A stretch of 36,673 nt of DNA from Chloroflexota bacterium (GCA_021783595.1 JAJXTS010000008.1:1-36673), one strand, 5' to 3'; counted from the stretch's first letter, positions 1 to 9,006 are shown. Numbers and translations are program-made. The notes: generated by a model not told the origin, from the letters alone.

Positions 1-230
1 GCGTGTTCTCGGCTCGCAGGCGCTCGACCTCGCGCCGGAGGTCGGCGTACGACGGGTCGCTCCTCGAGCGGGGCTGGTCGCTCTCGTCCGTGCCGGGCGC
101 TCCGCTACTGCTATGAGGTCTCTAGAGTAGGGGAGAGCGGATTCGAGGCCGCTGGGAGCGATGAGCCTTGCGCTTCTCGGGCAAACCACTTACGGTTTCG
201 ACAGGGGTTTGCCGCAACAGGACTTCATCG

Positions 231-797
231 ATGAACGAGCTGGTCGAAACGAACCGCAGGCGTCTTCGCGAGATCGCCCTCGAGCAGTACGGCTACGTCA
301 CGACCCGCGACGCCGAGCGCCTGGGAATCACGCTCAACGCCTTCCACCTGATCGTGCACCGTGGGGGCCTCACGCGCACCGCGTTCGGCGTCTACCGATT
401 CGCCCCTGAGGAGATCCCCGTCACCGGCCGCGACGGCTACATGGAGGCCGTGCTCGCGGTCGGCCCCGGCGCCTTCCTCTTCGCCGACGCCGTCCTCGCC
501 CTCCACGACCTCGCTCTCGTCAACCCGCCACGCATTCGAGTGGGTACTCCGAGCCGGGTGCGGAAGGGTACCCTTCCCCCGGCAATCGAGGTCGTGCGCG
601 TTGATCTCCCCGGAGCGGACCTGGAGGTGTTCGAGGGCATCCCGTGCACGACGGTCGCGCGGGCGCTCCTGGACTGCGTTGGCATCGTGATGGCCGACCG
701 GCTCCTCGACGCTGCGAACGATGCCGTCGGGCGAGGCCTGCTCCGGCGAAATGACCGCGAGCGCGTGCTCGCGCAGCTTGGCGGGCCCGATGCCTGA
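231..797 (+). CDS. AbiEi-like type IV toxin-antitoxin antitoxin (N-terminal wHTH, transcriptional regulator)
   Basis: ORF track 168..797; internal ATG at 231 (MNELVETNRRRLREIALEQYGYVTTRDAERLGITLNAFHLIVHRGGL...) preceded by AGGA. The 'GYVTTRDAERLGI...L..LVHRG...R...GVYRF' pattern is typical of AbiEi N-termini. Followed by a nucleotidyltransferase ORF with an 8-bp ATGCCTGA overlap. Confidence 0.8.
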   Translation: MNELVETNRRRLREIALEQYGYVTTRDAERLGITLNAFHLIVHRGGLTRTAFGVYRFAPEEIPVTGRDGYMEAVLAVGPGAFLFADAVLALHDLALVNPPRIRVGTPSRVRKGTLPPAIEVVRVDLPGADLEVFEGIPCTTVARALLDCVGIVMADRLLDAANDAVGRGLLRRNDRERVLAQLGGPDA

Positions 798-1629
798 CCC
801 GCCGCGGAACCTCGCGTCGCTCCAGGCACGCATCAGGAACGAGGCCAGCCGCGCAGGTCGGGCCGACAACACGGTCGCGCGCCTCGTCGCGAACGTCGTC
901 GTCGGCCAGCTGCTGCCGCCGGGAGTCATCAAAGGCGGGAGCGCCCTCAAGATCCGGATGGGCGACGCGCAGACGCGGTTCTCACGCGACCTCGATGCCA
1001 TACGTTCCGCCGGCGCGACGCTCGATGACTACCTCGACGAGCTCGACGAGAATCTCAGGGCTGGCTGGCACGGTTTCACCGGCACCGTGCGCGACGCTCC
1101 ACCGCCGCACGTGCCCCCGACCGTACCGCCGGAGTACGTCATGAAGCCGTTCAAGATCGCGCTCGCGTACAAGGGCAGCGCGTGGGTGACGATCGACTTC
1201 GAGCTTGGGCGCGACGAGGTCGGCAGCACGGCCGCGCCGGAGCTGGTGATCGCCCCGACCGTCATTGAGCTCTTCGTTGCACTCGGCCTGCCGGAGCCAG
1301 CCCCGATCCCGCTCCTGCCGGTCGACCATCAGATCGCGCAGAAGTTGCACGCGTGCACTTGGGCCGGTGACGGGCGCGGCAATGACCGGGCGCACGACCT
1401 CGTCGACCTCCAGGTTCTGGTCCGACAGGAGCAGCCCGACCTGGCAACCGCCGGCCTCACCGCGGCTCGCCTGTTCGCGTCGCGCCGGGCTCAGGCGTGG
1501 AAGCCCGTCGTCGTCGCGTACGACAACTGGGGCTCAATCTACGCCGCGGCGGCAGAAGGCCTCGAGGTGCTCGCCACCGTCGATGAGGCGATCGCGTGGG
1601 CTAACGAAGAGCTGATCGCGAACATGTAG
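790..1629 (+). CDS. AbiEii/AbiGii-type nucleotidyltransferase toxin
   Basis: ATG at 790 overlaps the stop of the upstream ORF. Motifs 'VIKGGSALKIRMGDAQTRFSRDLDAI' (GG.AL..R....R.S.DLD) and 'HQIAQKLHACT...RAHDLVDL' match the AbiEii nucleotidyltransferase pattern. Confidence 0.82.
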   Translation: MPDPPRNLASLQARIRNEASRAGRADNTVARLVANVVVGQLLPPGVIKGGSALKIRMGDAQTRFSRDLDAIRSAGATLDDYLDELDENLRAGWHGFTGTVRDAPPPHVPPTVPPEYVMKPFKIALAYKGSAWVTIDFELGRDEVGSTAAPELVIAPTVIELFVALGLPEPAPIPLLPVDHQIAQKLHACTWAGDGRGNDRAHDLVDLQVLVRQEQPDLATAGLTAARLFASRRAQAWKPVVVAYDNWGSIYAAAAEGLEVLATVDEAIAWANEELIANM

Positions 1630-1739
1630 CCTCGGCGCGGAAGTCGAGACAATCGCGAGCGCTGTGCTCAGGCCCCAGCGACCGGAATCCGGGCGCGGAC
1701 GACCAGGCAGGGTGTCGCCCTGAGCGTGAGAGAGGGAAG

Positions 1740-1815
1740 TGGAGCGGGAGACGGGATTCGAACCCGCGACATTCTGCTTGGGAAGCAGACACTCTGCCAG
1801 CTGAGTTACTCCCGC
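1740..1815 (-). tRNA. tRNA-Gly (anticodon CCC), CCA encoded
   Basis: Reverse complement GCGGGAGTAACTCAGCTGGCAGAGTGTCTGCTTCCCAAGCAGAATGTCGCGGGTTCGAATCCCGTCTCCCGCTCCA: 7-bp acceptor GCGGGAG/CTCCCGC, anticodon loop TTCCCAA, T-loop GTTCGAATC, terminal CCA at 1740-1742. Confidence 0.95.
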
Positions 1816-2117
1816 TCGGGAGACCCGCATTCTAGCGCGCCGGCCCGCGGAGCGGGGTCGTCCTCCTGGCGGTCGTCGCCTTGCCCTAGGGCGATCCGCT
1901 GCCCCGCGACGAGCCGCTGGCCCCTTGCGGCTCGTCGGCACCCTCGACGTTTTGGGGCCGGGCCCGGCCGGGCCGGATTGCGGGCCGTCTGCCTCTGGCG
2001 GCCGACGCCGGTCCCCGCGAACGTTCGGCCGGGGACTCGAGCGCCGCCGAAGCTGGCCGCGCCACCACAACCGCCCCCCTGACGAGACCCAGAAGCGCGT
2101 CCCGGGAGGGTACCCAG

Positions 2118-2738
2118 ATGCGGCACGCGATCGGCTTGGCGGCGACCCTTGCCCTGCTCGCCGTCCTTGCCCCGCCAGCCCTCGCATCGGACAGCGGGCC
2201 CCTGTACACGTGGCGGTACGCGGAGCTGTACTACGCGTCCGAGGCAGTCCCGTCGTCCTCGCCGGGCATCCACTCCCAGCTGACAATCCGGATCTCCCAG
2301 TCCGAGACGCGCGACGGGGCCACGTCCACCGTGCAGGTGATCTCGACGGGCTGGTCCACGAGCGCTGGGGGCGGCATGGACTACGACTGGTACGCGGCCT
2401 ACGAGATCGTCGGGCCCTACGACCCGTCGCTCGGCGGCGTCGACCCGTCGTTGCGGAGCGCCTGGATCAGCACGGGGCCGATCGAGCTCGCGTGCTACCA
2501 GGGGCAGTGCCCGGCGCTGCCCGCGCAGCTCAGCGTGTCGGGGACGTGGACCGCCACCGGTCCGGCCAGCGCCACCACCGAAAAGGTGATCGACGACCTC
2601 GGCTGGTCAAGCAACCTGATGCGGCGCGAGCGCCCGGCCAGCAGCGATGTCGTCCTGTCGCCGGCCCTCGACCGACCGGCAGTCCTCATCCGTTCCGTGA
2701 TCGCCTCTCAGTCGCAGGTCTCCATCCCGCTTCGGTGA
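2118..2738 (+). CDS. Secreted hypothetical protein
   Basis: N-terminal signal peptide MRHAIGLAATLALLAVLAPPALA|SD; purine-rich GGGAGGG just upstream of the ATG; no family recognised. Confidence 0.65.
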   Translation: MRHAIGLAATLALLAVLAPPALASDSGPLYTWRYAELYYASEAVPSSSPGIHSQLTIRISQSETRDGATSTVQVISTGWSTSAGGGMDYDWYAAYEIVGPYDPSLGGVDPSLRSAWISTGPIELACYQGQCPALPAQLSVSGTWTATGPASATTEKVIDDLGWSSNLMRRERPASSDVVLSPALDRPAVLIRSVIASQSQVSIPLR

Positions 2739-3300
2739 GTCCTCGAGAGCGACGACGCCCCACGAGGGGGATCGATGCGGGCGTTGCGGGGCGCCCGTGT
2801 TGGGGCGCCCGGGCTCTCGCTCGCCATCGCGGCCGGGTGTGGCGAGACGCCCGCCTCCGCCACCCCCGGCCGTCCCTTCCTCGGCCGCGCACGGTCCGGA
2901 GGGGGCGGTCACCGCGCCCCTGTCGCCCCCCGGGACCCGGGCGGCCCCGGCGGCCCGGGGGGCCGCCCCGACCGCGGCGGTCTGGGACGAGCCCCAAGGC
3001 CTGGGCCGTGCTGGGCCTGCGCGTGGACGGGCGAGGCGGCTCGGCTGATGACGGACGGCAGCTGCGGGCGGCGTCCCACGACCCCGGACGGTACGCCCCG
3101 CGGGTGGGCGAGGGGATTGCCCAGGGCAGCGAGCGCAAGCTGGAGGCCGCCATTCTCGCGCCGAAGCCGGCCGCCGCCAGCTCGGCCGGGGCGCTGGGAA
3201 CGGCCGTGCTTGGCGTGCGGAGGATAATGGCCCCGCATGGCAGTGCCGCCGGGGGTGTCACTGGTGCGGGTGCGTTGGAGCGCACCCCCAGGAGGTGGTC

Positions 3301-3936
3301 ATGAGACGACTATTCCTCGCCGCGGCCGTCGCGGCCCTTCTCGTCGCGGCCCTGCCGGCGGTCGCCTCGGCGCACGGCTCCGAGGGGCACTGGGGGCATG
3401 CCGCCAAGGTGACGCTCTGCCACCAGGCCTCCAACGGCTCGTGGCACACGATCACGGTCGGCGCGCCGGCGGCCCGGGCCCACCTGCGGCACGGCGACAC
3501 CCTGGGCGCGTGCGCCGCGGGCTCCAAGCCTGGCGCGCCGGCCACGACCTGCACGTTCAGCTCGCCGAGCGTCCTCTACTACAACGACGCCGCCAAGACG
3601 TCCCTCTACGCGTCCGGCTGGCTGAGGTTCAGCTGGACGATCGCGACCGGCGCGTTCCTCGCCCCCGGCGAGTGGACGGAGGTCGCGCCGCCGTACACGG
3701 GCACGGTCTACCACAACGTGTTCGCCAGCGGCACGGTGACGGGCGGTGCCGTGAGCCTGATGACCGCGACGCGGTCCGACAATTACCCGCCGTTCGCGTT
3801 CACCGGCACGCTCAGCCCGTTCGCGCAGGCCGGCAGGTCCGCCTCGACGTTCACCGGGACGGCCGCAGGCGGCTACCTGACGGCGGTGGGGGCGATCACC
3901 TGCGGCCGGTGGCCGGGCGGTGACGCCGACGACTAG
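3301..3936 (+). CDS. Secreted protein with CH-x(n)-HTITV-x(n)-HLRHGD-x(4)-C motif
   Basis: AGGAGG at about 3291 upstream of ATG 3301; signal peptide MRRLFLAAAVAALLVAALPAVASA; motif KVTLCHQASNGSWHTITVGAPAARAHLRHGDTLGAC, recurrent in bacterial surface proteins. Confidence 0.7.
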   Translation: MRRLFLAAAVAALLVAALPAVASAHGSEGHWGHAAKVTLCHQASNGSWHTITVGAPAARAHLRHGDTLGACAAGSKPGAPATTCTFSSPSVLYYNDAAKTSLYASGWLRFSWTIATGAFLAPGEWTEVAPPYTGTVYHNVFASGTVTGGAVSLMTATRSDNYPPFAFTGTLSPFAQAGRSASTFTGTAAGGYLTAVGAITCGRWPGGDADD

Positions 3937-4055
3937 CGGGCGAATCGGGCCCGGCCCGACATGACCCGCCGACGGCGGGCCGGGGGCCGGGCGCCCGCCC
4001 GCGCGAGGCCGCCCCGGGACTCCCGGCGGCGGCCTTCTCGTGGCTCCCCGGCGCG

Positions 4056-4730
4056 TCAGCCCGGCTGCGGGCCGGCCAGCTCGCGCCCGCGGCGCACGGC
4101 CTCGACGATGGCGTCCACGGTCCGCACGCGGCCCATCCTGGGCATCATCTCGTCCACGGCGTGGGCGTGGCCGGCGGCCGAGCGGGCAGCCATGGCGCCC
4201 AGCGCGAACACCTGGGCGTAGCCGCGCTCGTAGGCGTCGCGGGCGGTGGACTCCACGCCGATGTCGGTGCTGATGCCGCCGAGGATGATGGTGTGGATCC
4301 CGCGGCGACGCAGCTGGAGGTCCAGCTCGGTGCCGTAGAAGGCGCCCCACTGGCGCTTGGCGATGACGATGTCGCCGGGCTCGGGGCCAAGCTCGGGGAT
4401 GATCTCGGCGAAGTCGGCGGGCGGCGCGGGCGGCGCCGACTGGGCCGGAGCGCCGGGCTGGGCCGGAGCGCCGGGACCCGCGGTGCCGCCGGGACCCGCG
4501 GCGTCGGCGGGCGGGTGGAGGGCGTCGCGGCGGTCGGCGGACGGGGTGACGTGCACGAGGACCACCTGCACGCCGGACTCGCGGCAGGCCCGTGCGAGCC
4601 GAGTGGCGTTGGCCAGCACCTCGGTCCCCGGGATCGGGACGGTGGGCATCGCCACGATGCCGCGCTGGAGGTCGATCAGGACGAGCGCGGTCCGGGCGGG
4701 GTCGATGGGGTCGAGCGGGGCGGTGGTCAT
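4056..4730 (-). CDS. Isochorismatase-fold (cysteine) hydrolase
   Basis: 'TALVLIDLQRGIV', 'IAKRQWGAFYGTELDLQLRRRGIHTIILGGISTDIGVESTARDAYERGY': canonical isochorismatase family. ATGA overlap with the upstream ORF. Confidence 0.85.
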   Translation of the reverse strand: MTTAPLDPIDPARTALVLIDLQRGIVAMPTVPIPGTEVLANATRLARACRESGVQVVLVHVTPSADRRDALHPPADAAGPGGTAGPGAPAQPGAPAQSAPPAPPADFAEIIPELGPEPGDIVIAKRQWGAFYGTELDLQLRRRGIHTIILGGISTDIGVESTARDAYERGYAQVFALGAMAARSAAGHAHAVDEMMPRMGRVRTVDAIVEAVRRGRELAGPQPG

Positions 4731-5386
4731 CGGGGCTCCTCGCGGATGGCGGTGTCGGCCGGCTTGCCGCGGAGCGCCGCGGCCAGGACCAGCTCAGCCG
4801 CGCGTTCGGTGCCGAGGACCCCGGTGTTGAGCATGAGCGTGTACAGGAGCGGGTTGCGCCAGTCCGCGCCGTGGACCTGGCGCAGGTACGCCGCTCGGTT
4901 GGCGTCCGCCTCGCGGATGCGGCGCCGGGCGGTCTCGAGGGCGATCACCTCGCGCTCGCGGATGGCCTGGACCCGGATGGCGGGGTCGGCGTAGAGGTAG
5001 GCGTGCGTGGCGTTCGGGTGCTCGCGAAGGATCGCGGCGGCGCCGCGCCCGACGATCACGGCGTTGCCCGTCGCCGCGAGCTCCTCGAGCACGGCCCGCG
5101 TGAGCTGGACGATGCGCGGCCGAGGGTCCGAGGCGACCTCGGGGTACGGCGGCTCCCAGCCGAACCCGGCGGCGGGCACCTGCGCGAACGAGGCGATGAC
5201 GCGGTCGAGGAGGCGGGTGGGCTGCTCGTCGGCGCTCTCCACGAGCGACGGGTCCATGTCGGCCCGTCGGGCCACCTCCTCGATGATCCAGCGGTCCACG
5301 AAGGTGGCCCCGAGGCGGTCGGCGACGAGGCGTCCGATTGTGGTGCCCCCGGCTCCGTACTCGCGCGCGATGGTGACGATCGGCAT
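4727..5386 (-). CDS. Cytidylate kinase-like family protein
   Basis: Internal start MPIVTIAREYGAGGTTIGRLVADRLGATFVDR; 'VIVGRGAAAIL....HAYLYADPAIRVQAIRERE' matches the cytidylate-kinase-like family; AGGAGCCC upstream of the ATG. Confidence 0.8.
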   Translation of the reverse strand: MPIVTIAREYGAGGTTIGRLVADRLGATFVDRWIIEEVARRADMDPSLVESADEQPTRLLDRVIASFAQVPAAGFGWEPPYPEVASDPRPRIVQLTRAVLEELAATGNAVIVGRGAAAILREHPNATHAYLYADPAIRVQAIREREVIALETARRRIREADANRAAYLRQVHGADWRNPLLYTLMLNTGVLGTERAAELVLAAALRGKPADTAIREEPR

Positions 5387-5425
5387 GCCGCGGGCTCCTC
5401 TGTGGCATATACTCCCGTTTCTCGA

Positions 5426-5431
5426 ATTATA
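5426..5431 (-). promoter_or_regulatory. Candidate -10 box (TATAAT on minus strand) for the cytidylate kinase-like/isochorismatase pair
   Basis: Plus strand ATTATA inside TCGA-ATTATA-TCGA in the divergent intergenic region, an AT-rich island in very GC-rich DNA. No clear -35. Confidence 0.4.
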
Positions 5432-5548
5432 TCGACTGGTGGAGTGTTTGGAGCCCGAAGGGTTCCCGGGCACTCGCCGGGTCGGACGCGCCTGGACGGG
5501 GGCGATCCTCCTCGCCGAGCCGCTGGCGCGCGAGTCGGAGGCGGCCGC

Positions 5549-7276
5549 ATGACTGCGTCAGGCGCCCCGGGGCGGGGGCTGTCCCGCGTCCCGTACAAGT
5601 GGGTGGCGCTGTCCAACACCACCCTCGGCGTCCTGATGGCCACCATCAACGCGTCGAGCCTGGTCATCGCGCTGCCGGCCGTGTTCCGCGGGATCAACCT
5701 GGACCCGCTGGACCCCTCGAACTTCACGTACCTGCTGTGGGTCCTCAACGGCTACCTGCTTGCGAGCGCGGTGCTGGTGGTGACACTCGGCCGGGTGGGC
5801 GACATGTACGGCCGCGTCCGCATGTACAACCTGGGCTTCGTGGTGTTCACGGCGGGCTCGATCGGCCTGTCGGCGACGTGGAGCACCGGCACCGCCGGCG
5901 CGGTCGAGATCATCGTGATGCGGATCGTGCAGGCGGTGGGCGGGGCGCTGCTGATGGCGAACTCGGCGGCGCTGCTGACCGACGCGTTCCCCGCCAACGA
6001 GCGGGGCATGGCGCTGGGCATCAACCAGATCGCGGGCCAGGCGGGCACGTTCCTCGGGCTGATCCTAGGCGGCGTGATGGCCGCCATCGACTGGCGCTGG
6101 GTGTTCCTGCTCAACGTGCCGGTGGGGGTGGTGGGGACGGTCTGGGCGTACGTGGCGCTGCGCGAGCTGGGCGAGCGGCACCCCGCGCACATCGACTGGC
6201 TGGGCAACCTCACGTTCGCGCTCGGGCTGGGCCTGGTGCTGGTCGGGATCACGTACGGCATCGCCCCGTACGGCGACCAGCCCACCGGCTGGGGCAACCC
6301 TCAGGTGATCGGGGCGATCGTCGCGGGCGTCGCGCTGCTGGGCGCCTTCGCGGCCATCGAGCGGCGGGTGCCCTCACCGATGTTCCGGCTCGAGCTGTTC
6401 CGGATCCGGGCGTTCGCCGCCGGCAACCTCGCGGGCCTGCTCAGCTCGGTGGGGCGCGGCGGGCTGCAGTTCCTGCTGATCATGTGGCTGCAGGGGATCT
6501 GGCTGCCGCTCCACGGCTACTCGTTCGAGAGCACGCCGTTCTGGGCGGGCATCGCGATGCTGCCGCTGACGGCGGGCTTCGTGGCCGCCGGGCCGGTGTC
6601 GGGCTACCTCTCGGACCGCTTCGGGGCGCGGCCGTTCGCCACGGCCGGGATGCTGCTGGCCGCGCTCTCGTTCCTGCTCCTGATGGCGCTGCCGTCGGAC
6701 TTCGCCTACCCGGCGTTTGGCGCGGTGATCTTCCTCAACGGCGTGGCCTTCGGGCTGTTCGCCTCGCCCAACACCGCGGCGATCATGAACAGCGTCCCGG
6801 CCCGCCACCGCGGGGCGGCGTCGGGGATGCGGGCGACGTTCCAGAACGCGGGCATGCCGCTTTCGATCGGCGTGTTCTTCACGCTGATGATCCTGGGCCT
6901 GCAGGCGTCGGTGCCGACCACGATGTACCAGGGGCTGACGGCCAGCCACGTCCCGGCGCGGGCGGCGCAGACGCTGTCGCACCTGCCCGCGGTGGGCTAC
7001 CTGTTCGCCGCGTTCCTCGGCTACAACCCGCTCCAGTCTCTGCTCGGGCCGACGGTGCTCAACGCGCTGCCGGCCTCGGACGCCGCGCACCTGGTGAGCA
7101 CCGGGTTCTTCCCGTCGCTGATCGCGGGGCCGTTCCACGACGGCATCGTGGTGGTGCTCAGCTTCTCGATCGCGATGTCGCTGGTCGCGGCGGCGGCGTC
7201 GTGGCTGCGCGGCGGGCGCTACGTCCACGACGAGCAGGAGGCGGCTCGCCTGGAGTCGGAGCCGGACGCGGGCTGA
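5549..7276 (+). CDS. MFS transporter, DHA2-type multidrug efflux
   Basis: GGAGG before ATG 5549; 14-TM-like hydrophobic profile; 'TLGVLMATINASSLVIALPAVFRGI', 'LGRVGDMYGRVRMYNLGFVVFTAGS', 'WRWVFLLNVPVG' are DHA2 signatures. Confidence 0.88.
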   Translation: MTASGAPGRGLSRVPYKWVALSNTTLGVLMATINASSLVIALPAVFRGINLDPLDPSNFTYLLWVLNGYLLASAVLVVTLGRVGDMYGRVRMYNLGFVVFTAGSIGLSATWSTGTAGAVEIIVMRIVQAVGGALLMANSAALLTDAFPANERGMALGINQIAGQAGTFLGLILGGVMAAIDWRWVFLLNVPVGVVGTVWAYVALRELGERHPAHIDWLGNLTFALGLGLVLVGITYGIAPYGDQPTGWGNPQVIGAIVAGVALLGAFAAIERRVPSPMFRLELFRIRAFAAGNLAGLLSSVGRGGLQFLLIMWLQGIWLPLHGYSFESTPFWAGIAMLPLTAGFVAAGPVSGYLSDRFGARPFATAGMLLAALSFLLLMALPSDFAYPAFGAVIFLNGVAFGLFASPNTAAIMNSVPARHRGAASGMRATFQNAGMPLSIGVFFTLMILGLQASVPTTMYQGLTASHVPARAAQTLSHLPAVGYLFAAFLGYNPLQSLLGPTVLNALPASDAAHLVSTGFFPSLIAGPFHDGIVVVLSFSIAMSLVAAAASWLRGGRYVHDEQEAARLESEPDAG

Positions 7277-7329
7277 CCGGCCTGCGCCCGCGTGCACCAC
7301 GGCGCTCAGATCGGCGGCGCGGTCGCCCG

Positions 7330-7608
7330 CTACCGGATGGGCGGCTCCGCGCGCTGGGGCTGGCGGGTCGCCATCCCCCGGATCGCCAGGAGGTGGGCGA
7401 AGCCGAGGCCGAGGCGGTGGCCCAGGCCATGGCGGCCGGGGATCCCGCCGGCGTGGCGGGCGGGGACGGCCGTCGAGCGCAGGCCGTCGGCCTCGGCGCG
7501 CAGGCCGGCGACGCGCCGGTCAACCTCGATGCCGAGGCCGGCGTACAGGTTGCCGGTGAGGAGGCGCGGCTGGTCGTACCGCGCCCAGGTCGTCCGCTTG
7601 GTGGCCAT
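7330..7608 (-). CDS. Small hypothetical protein (92 aa)
   Basis: GAGGAACGACACAATG start context; an operator-like inverted repeat upstream (7622-7641) resembles the one upstream of the neighbouring ArsR-type gene. No family recognised. Confidence 0.5.
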   Translation of the reverse strand: MATKRTTWARYDQPRLLTGNLYAGLGIEVDRRVAGLRAEADGLRSTAVPARHAGGIPGRHGLGHRLGLGFAHLLAIRGMATRQPQRAEPPIR

Positions 7609-7621
7609 TGTGTCGTTCCTC

Positions 7622-7641
7622 TGTTAGATCTTGGTCTTACA
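7622..7641. promoter_or_regulatory. Operator-like inverted repeat TGTTAG-N8-CTTACA
   Basis: TGTTAGATCTTGGTCTTACA, 14 nt upstream of the 92-aa ORF; same 6-8-6 layout as 8843-8862. Confidence 0.5.
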
Positions 7642-7677
7642 TCAGTCCGCGCGGGACTCGGGCTGGGGCTATCCGAA

Positions 7678-8817
7678 TCAGCGGGCGGGCGTCGCGGCGC
7701 TCGAGCGGGCGAGGTCGACGCCGAGGAACCGCGCGAGGTCGGGGCCGACGTCGGCTAGGCGGTCACGCCGCAGGCTGTAGTACATGAGGTTGCCGGCCTC
7801 GGTCGTGGACACGAGGCTGCTGGCACGCAACAGCGCGAGGTGGTGCGACACGGTGGGCTTGGACAGCCCCACCCGCTCCGCGATCTCGGTCAGGTACAGG
7901 TCGCCGTCCGCGAGCAGGCGCAGGATGCGCAGCCGGCTCTCGTCGCCCAGCGCCCGGTACAGGCGGATCAGCGGCGCGGGGACCGCGTCCCGGGCCACGT
8001 CGAGCGCCGCGTCGGCGATCGGGTAGCAGAACATGTGCCAGTCGCGCCCGGCGAACACGTAGTTGTAGGGGCGGCAGAAGTAGGCGGGCGCCAGCAGGAC
8101 GCGGCGGATCTTGGGGTCGGGCGTCCAGTGGACGCCGCCGGTGACCTGCTCGATGAGCTCGCTGAAGGGCAGCCGGCCCAGGTCGGCCCGGCGCGCGTCC
8201 GCGTCGCGCTGCTCGAACCGGGCGATCCGGGCCTCGATCGGCTCGAAGCGCTCGCGCCAGGCCCGCACCACGCGGCGGATGGCCCGCAGGTAGCCGTCCG
8301 GGTCCCGCAGCAGCGGCTCCGCCATCGCACGCGACTCCTCCGGCCACGCGGCCAGGGCGTCGTCGAGGCGCTCCCGCTCGCCGGCCAGGACCCGCCGCCC
8401 GAGATCGAGCGCCTGCTGTGCGTCGTCGTCCGCATCGTGCCCGGCGACCAGCAGGTCCACCGGCTCGAGCCGGCCGACGAGGGCGAGCGCGTCCGCCGAG
8501 GTGCGGACCGAGGGGTCCTCCGCGACGCGGTTGACCAGCATCGCGCCGTACCCCTTGCAGCCGTCGTCATGGCAGAACGCGAGCCTGAGATCCCGCTTGA
8601 GCGCGTCCGACATCGAGGCCCGCGACGCCTCGAGCCACTCGCGGTCCGCGGGCAGGAGCTCGGCGTCCGGCTCGCCCGCGAGGCTCAAGAAGAAGTCGTA
8701 GGCGGGCCGCACGTCCAGGACGATCTCCGGCGCGCTGGCGGGCGTCCCGGTCAGGTCGCGCACGAGCGCACGGGCCTGGCGGGTGGTGGCGGGCGTCTGC
8801 GCGGTGGTGCGGGCCAT
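7678..8817 (-). CDS. ArsR-family winged-helix transcriptional regulator with long N-terminal domain (possibly DUF5937-like)
   Basis: C-terminal 'LIRLYRALGDESRLRILRLLADGDLYLTEIAERVGLSKPTVSHHLALLRASSLVSTTEAGNLMYYSL' is a classic ArsR HTH; about 270-aa N-terminal domain. Confidence 0.85.
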   Translation of the reverse strand: MARTTAQTPATTRQARALVRDLTGTPASAPEIVLDVRPAYDFFLSLAGEPDAELLPADREWLEASRASMSDALKRDLRLAFCHDDGCKGYGAMLVNRVAEDPSVRTSADALALVGRLEPVDLLVAGHDADDDAQQALDLGRRVLAGERERLDDALAAWPEESRAMAEPLLRDPDGYLRAIRRVVRAWRERFEPIEARIARFEQRDADARRADLGRLPFSELIEQVTGGVHWTPDPKIRRVLLAPAYFCRPYNYVFAGRDWHMFCYPIADAALDVARDAVPAPLIRLYRALGDESRLRILRLLADGDLYLTEIAERVGLSKPTVSHHLALLRASSLVSTTEAGNLMYYSLRRDRLADVGPDLARFLGVDLARSSAATPAR

Positions 8818-8842
8818 GGGAGGGGTCCTGTATGGTGGTGTA

Positions 8843-8862
8843 TGTTAGACAACAAGCTAACA
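8843..8862. promoter_or_regulatory. Operator-like perfect inverted repeat TGTTAG-N8-CTAACA
   Basis: TGTTAGACAACAAGCTAACA, 25 nt upstream of the ArsR-type start codon, in a locally AT-rich promoter region. Confidence 0.6.
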
Positions 8863-9006
8863 CCAATTAGACGCACAGTCAAAGGTCATCCTGCCGATTC
8901 CCCGGGTCCGCGGCTGGCGCCCCGGCGCGGGCCGGGCTGGCGCTGTGCGTCGGGAGAGGGCGGCGTCACGACAGGCGCGCGGTCTGGGGGGCGTGGGGGG
9001 CTTGCC

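Noticed and set aside
1-120. Minus-strand open frame ...SGAPGTDESDQPRSRSDPSYADLRREVERLRAENT, possible start of a coiled-coil protein
   Set aside because: Runs off the window edge and no ATG/GTG/TTG is found in this frame after the in-frame TAG, so start and identity cannot be supported.
3965-3979. CCCGCC-GAC-GGCGGG hairpin as a terminator after the secreted protein
   Set aside because: Very short GC palindrome with no T-tract; such palindromes are expected by chance at this GC content.
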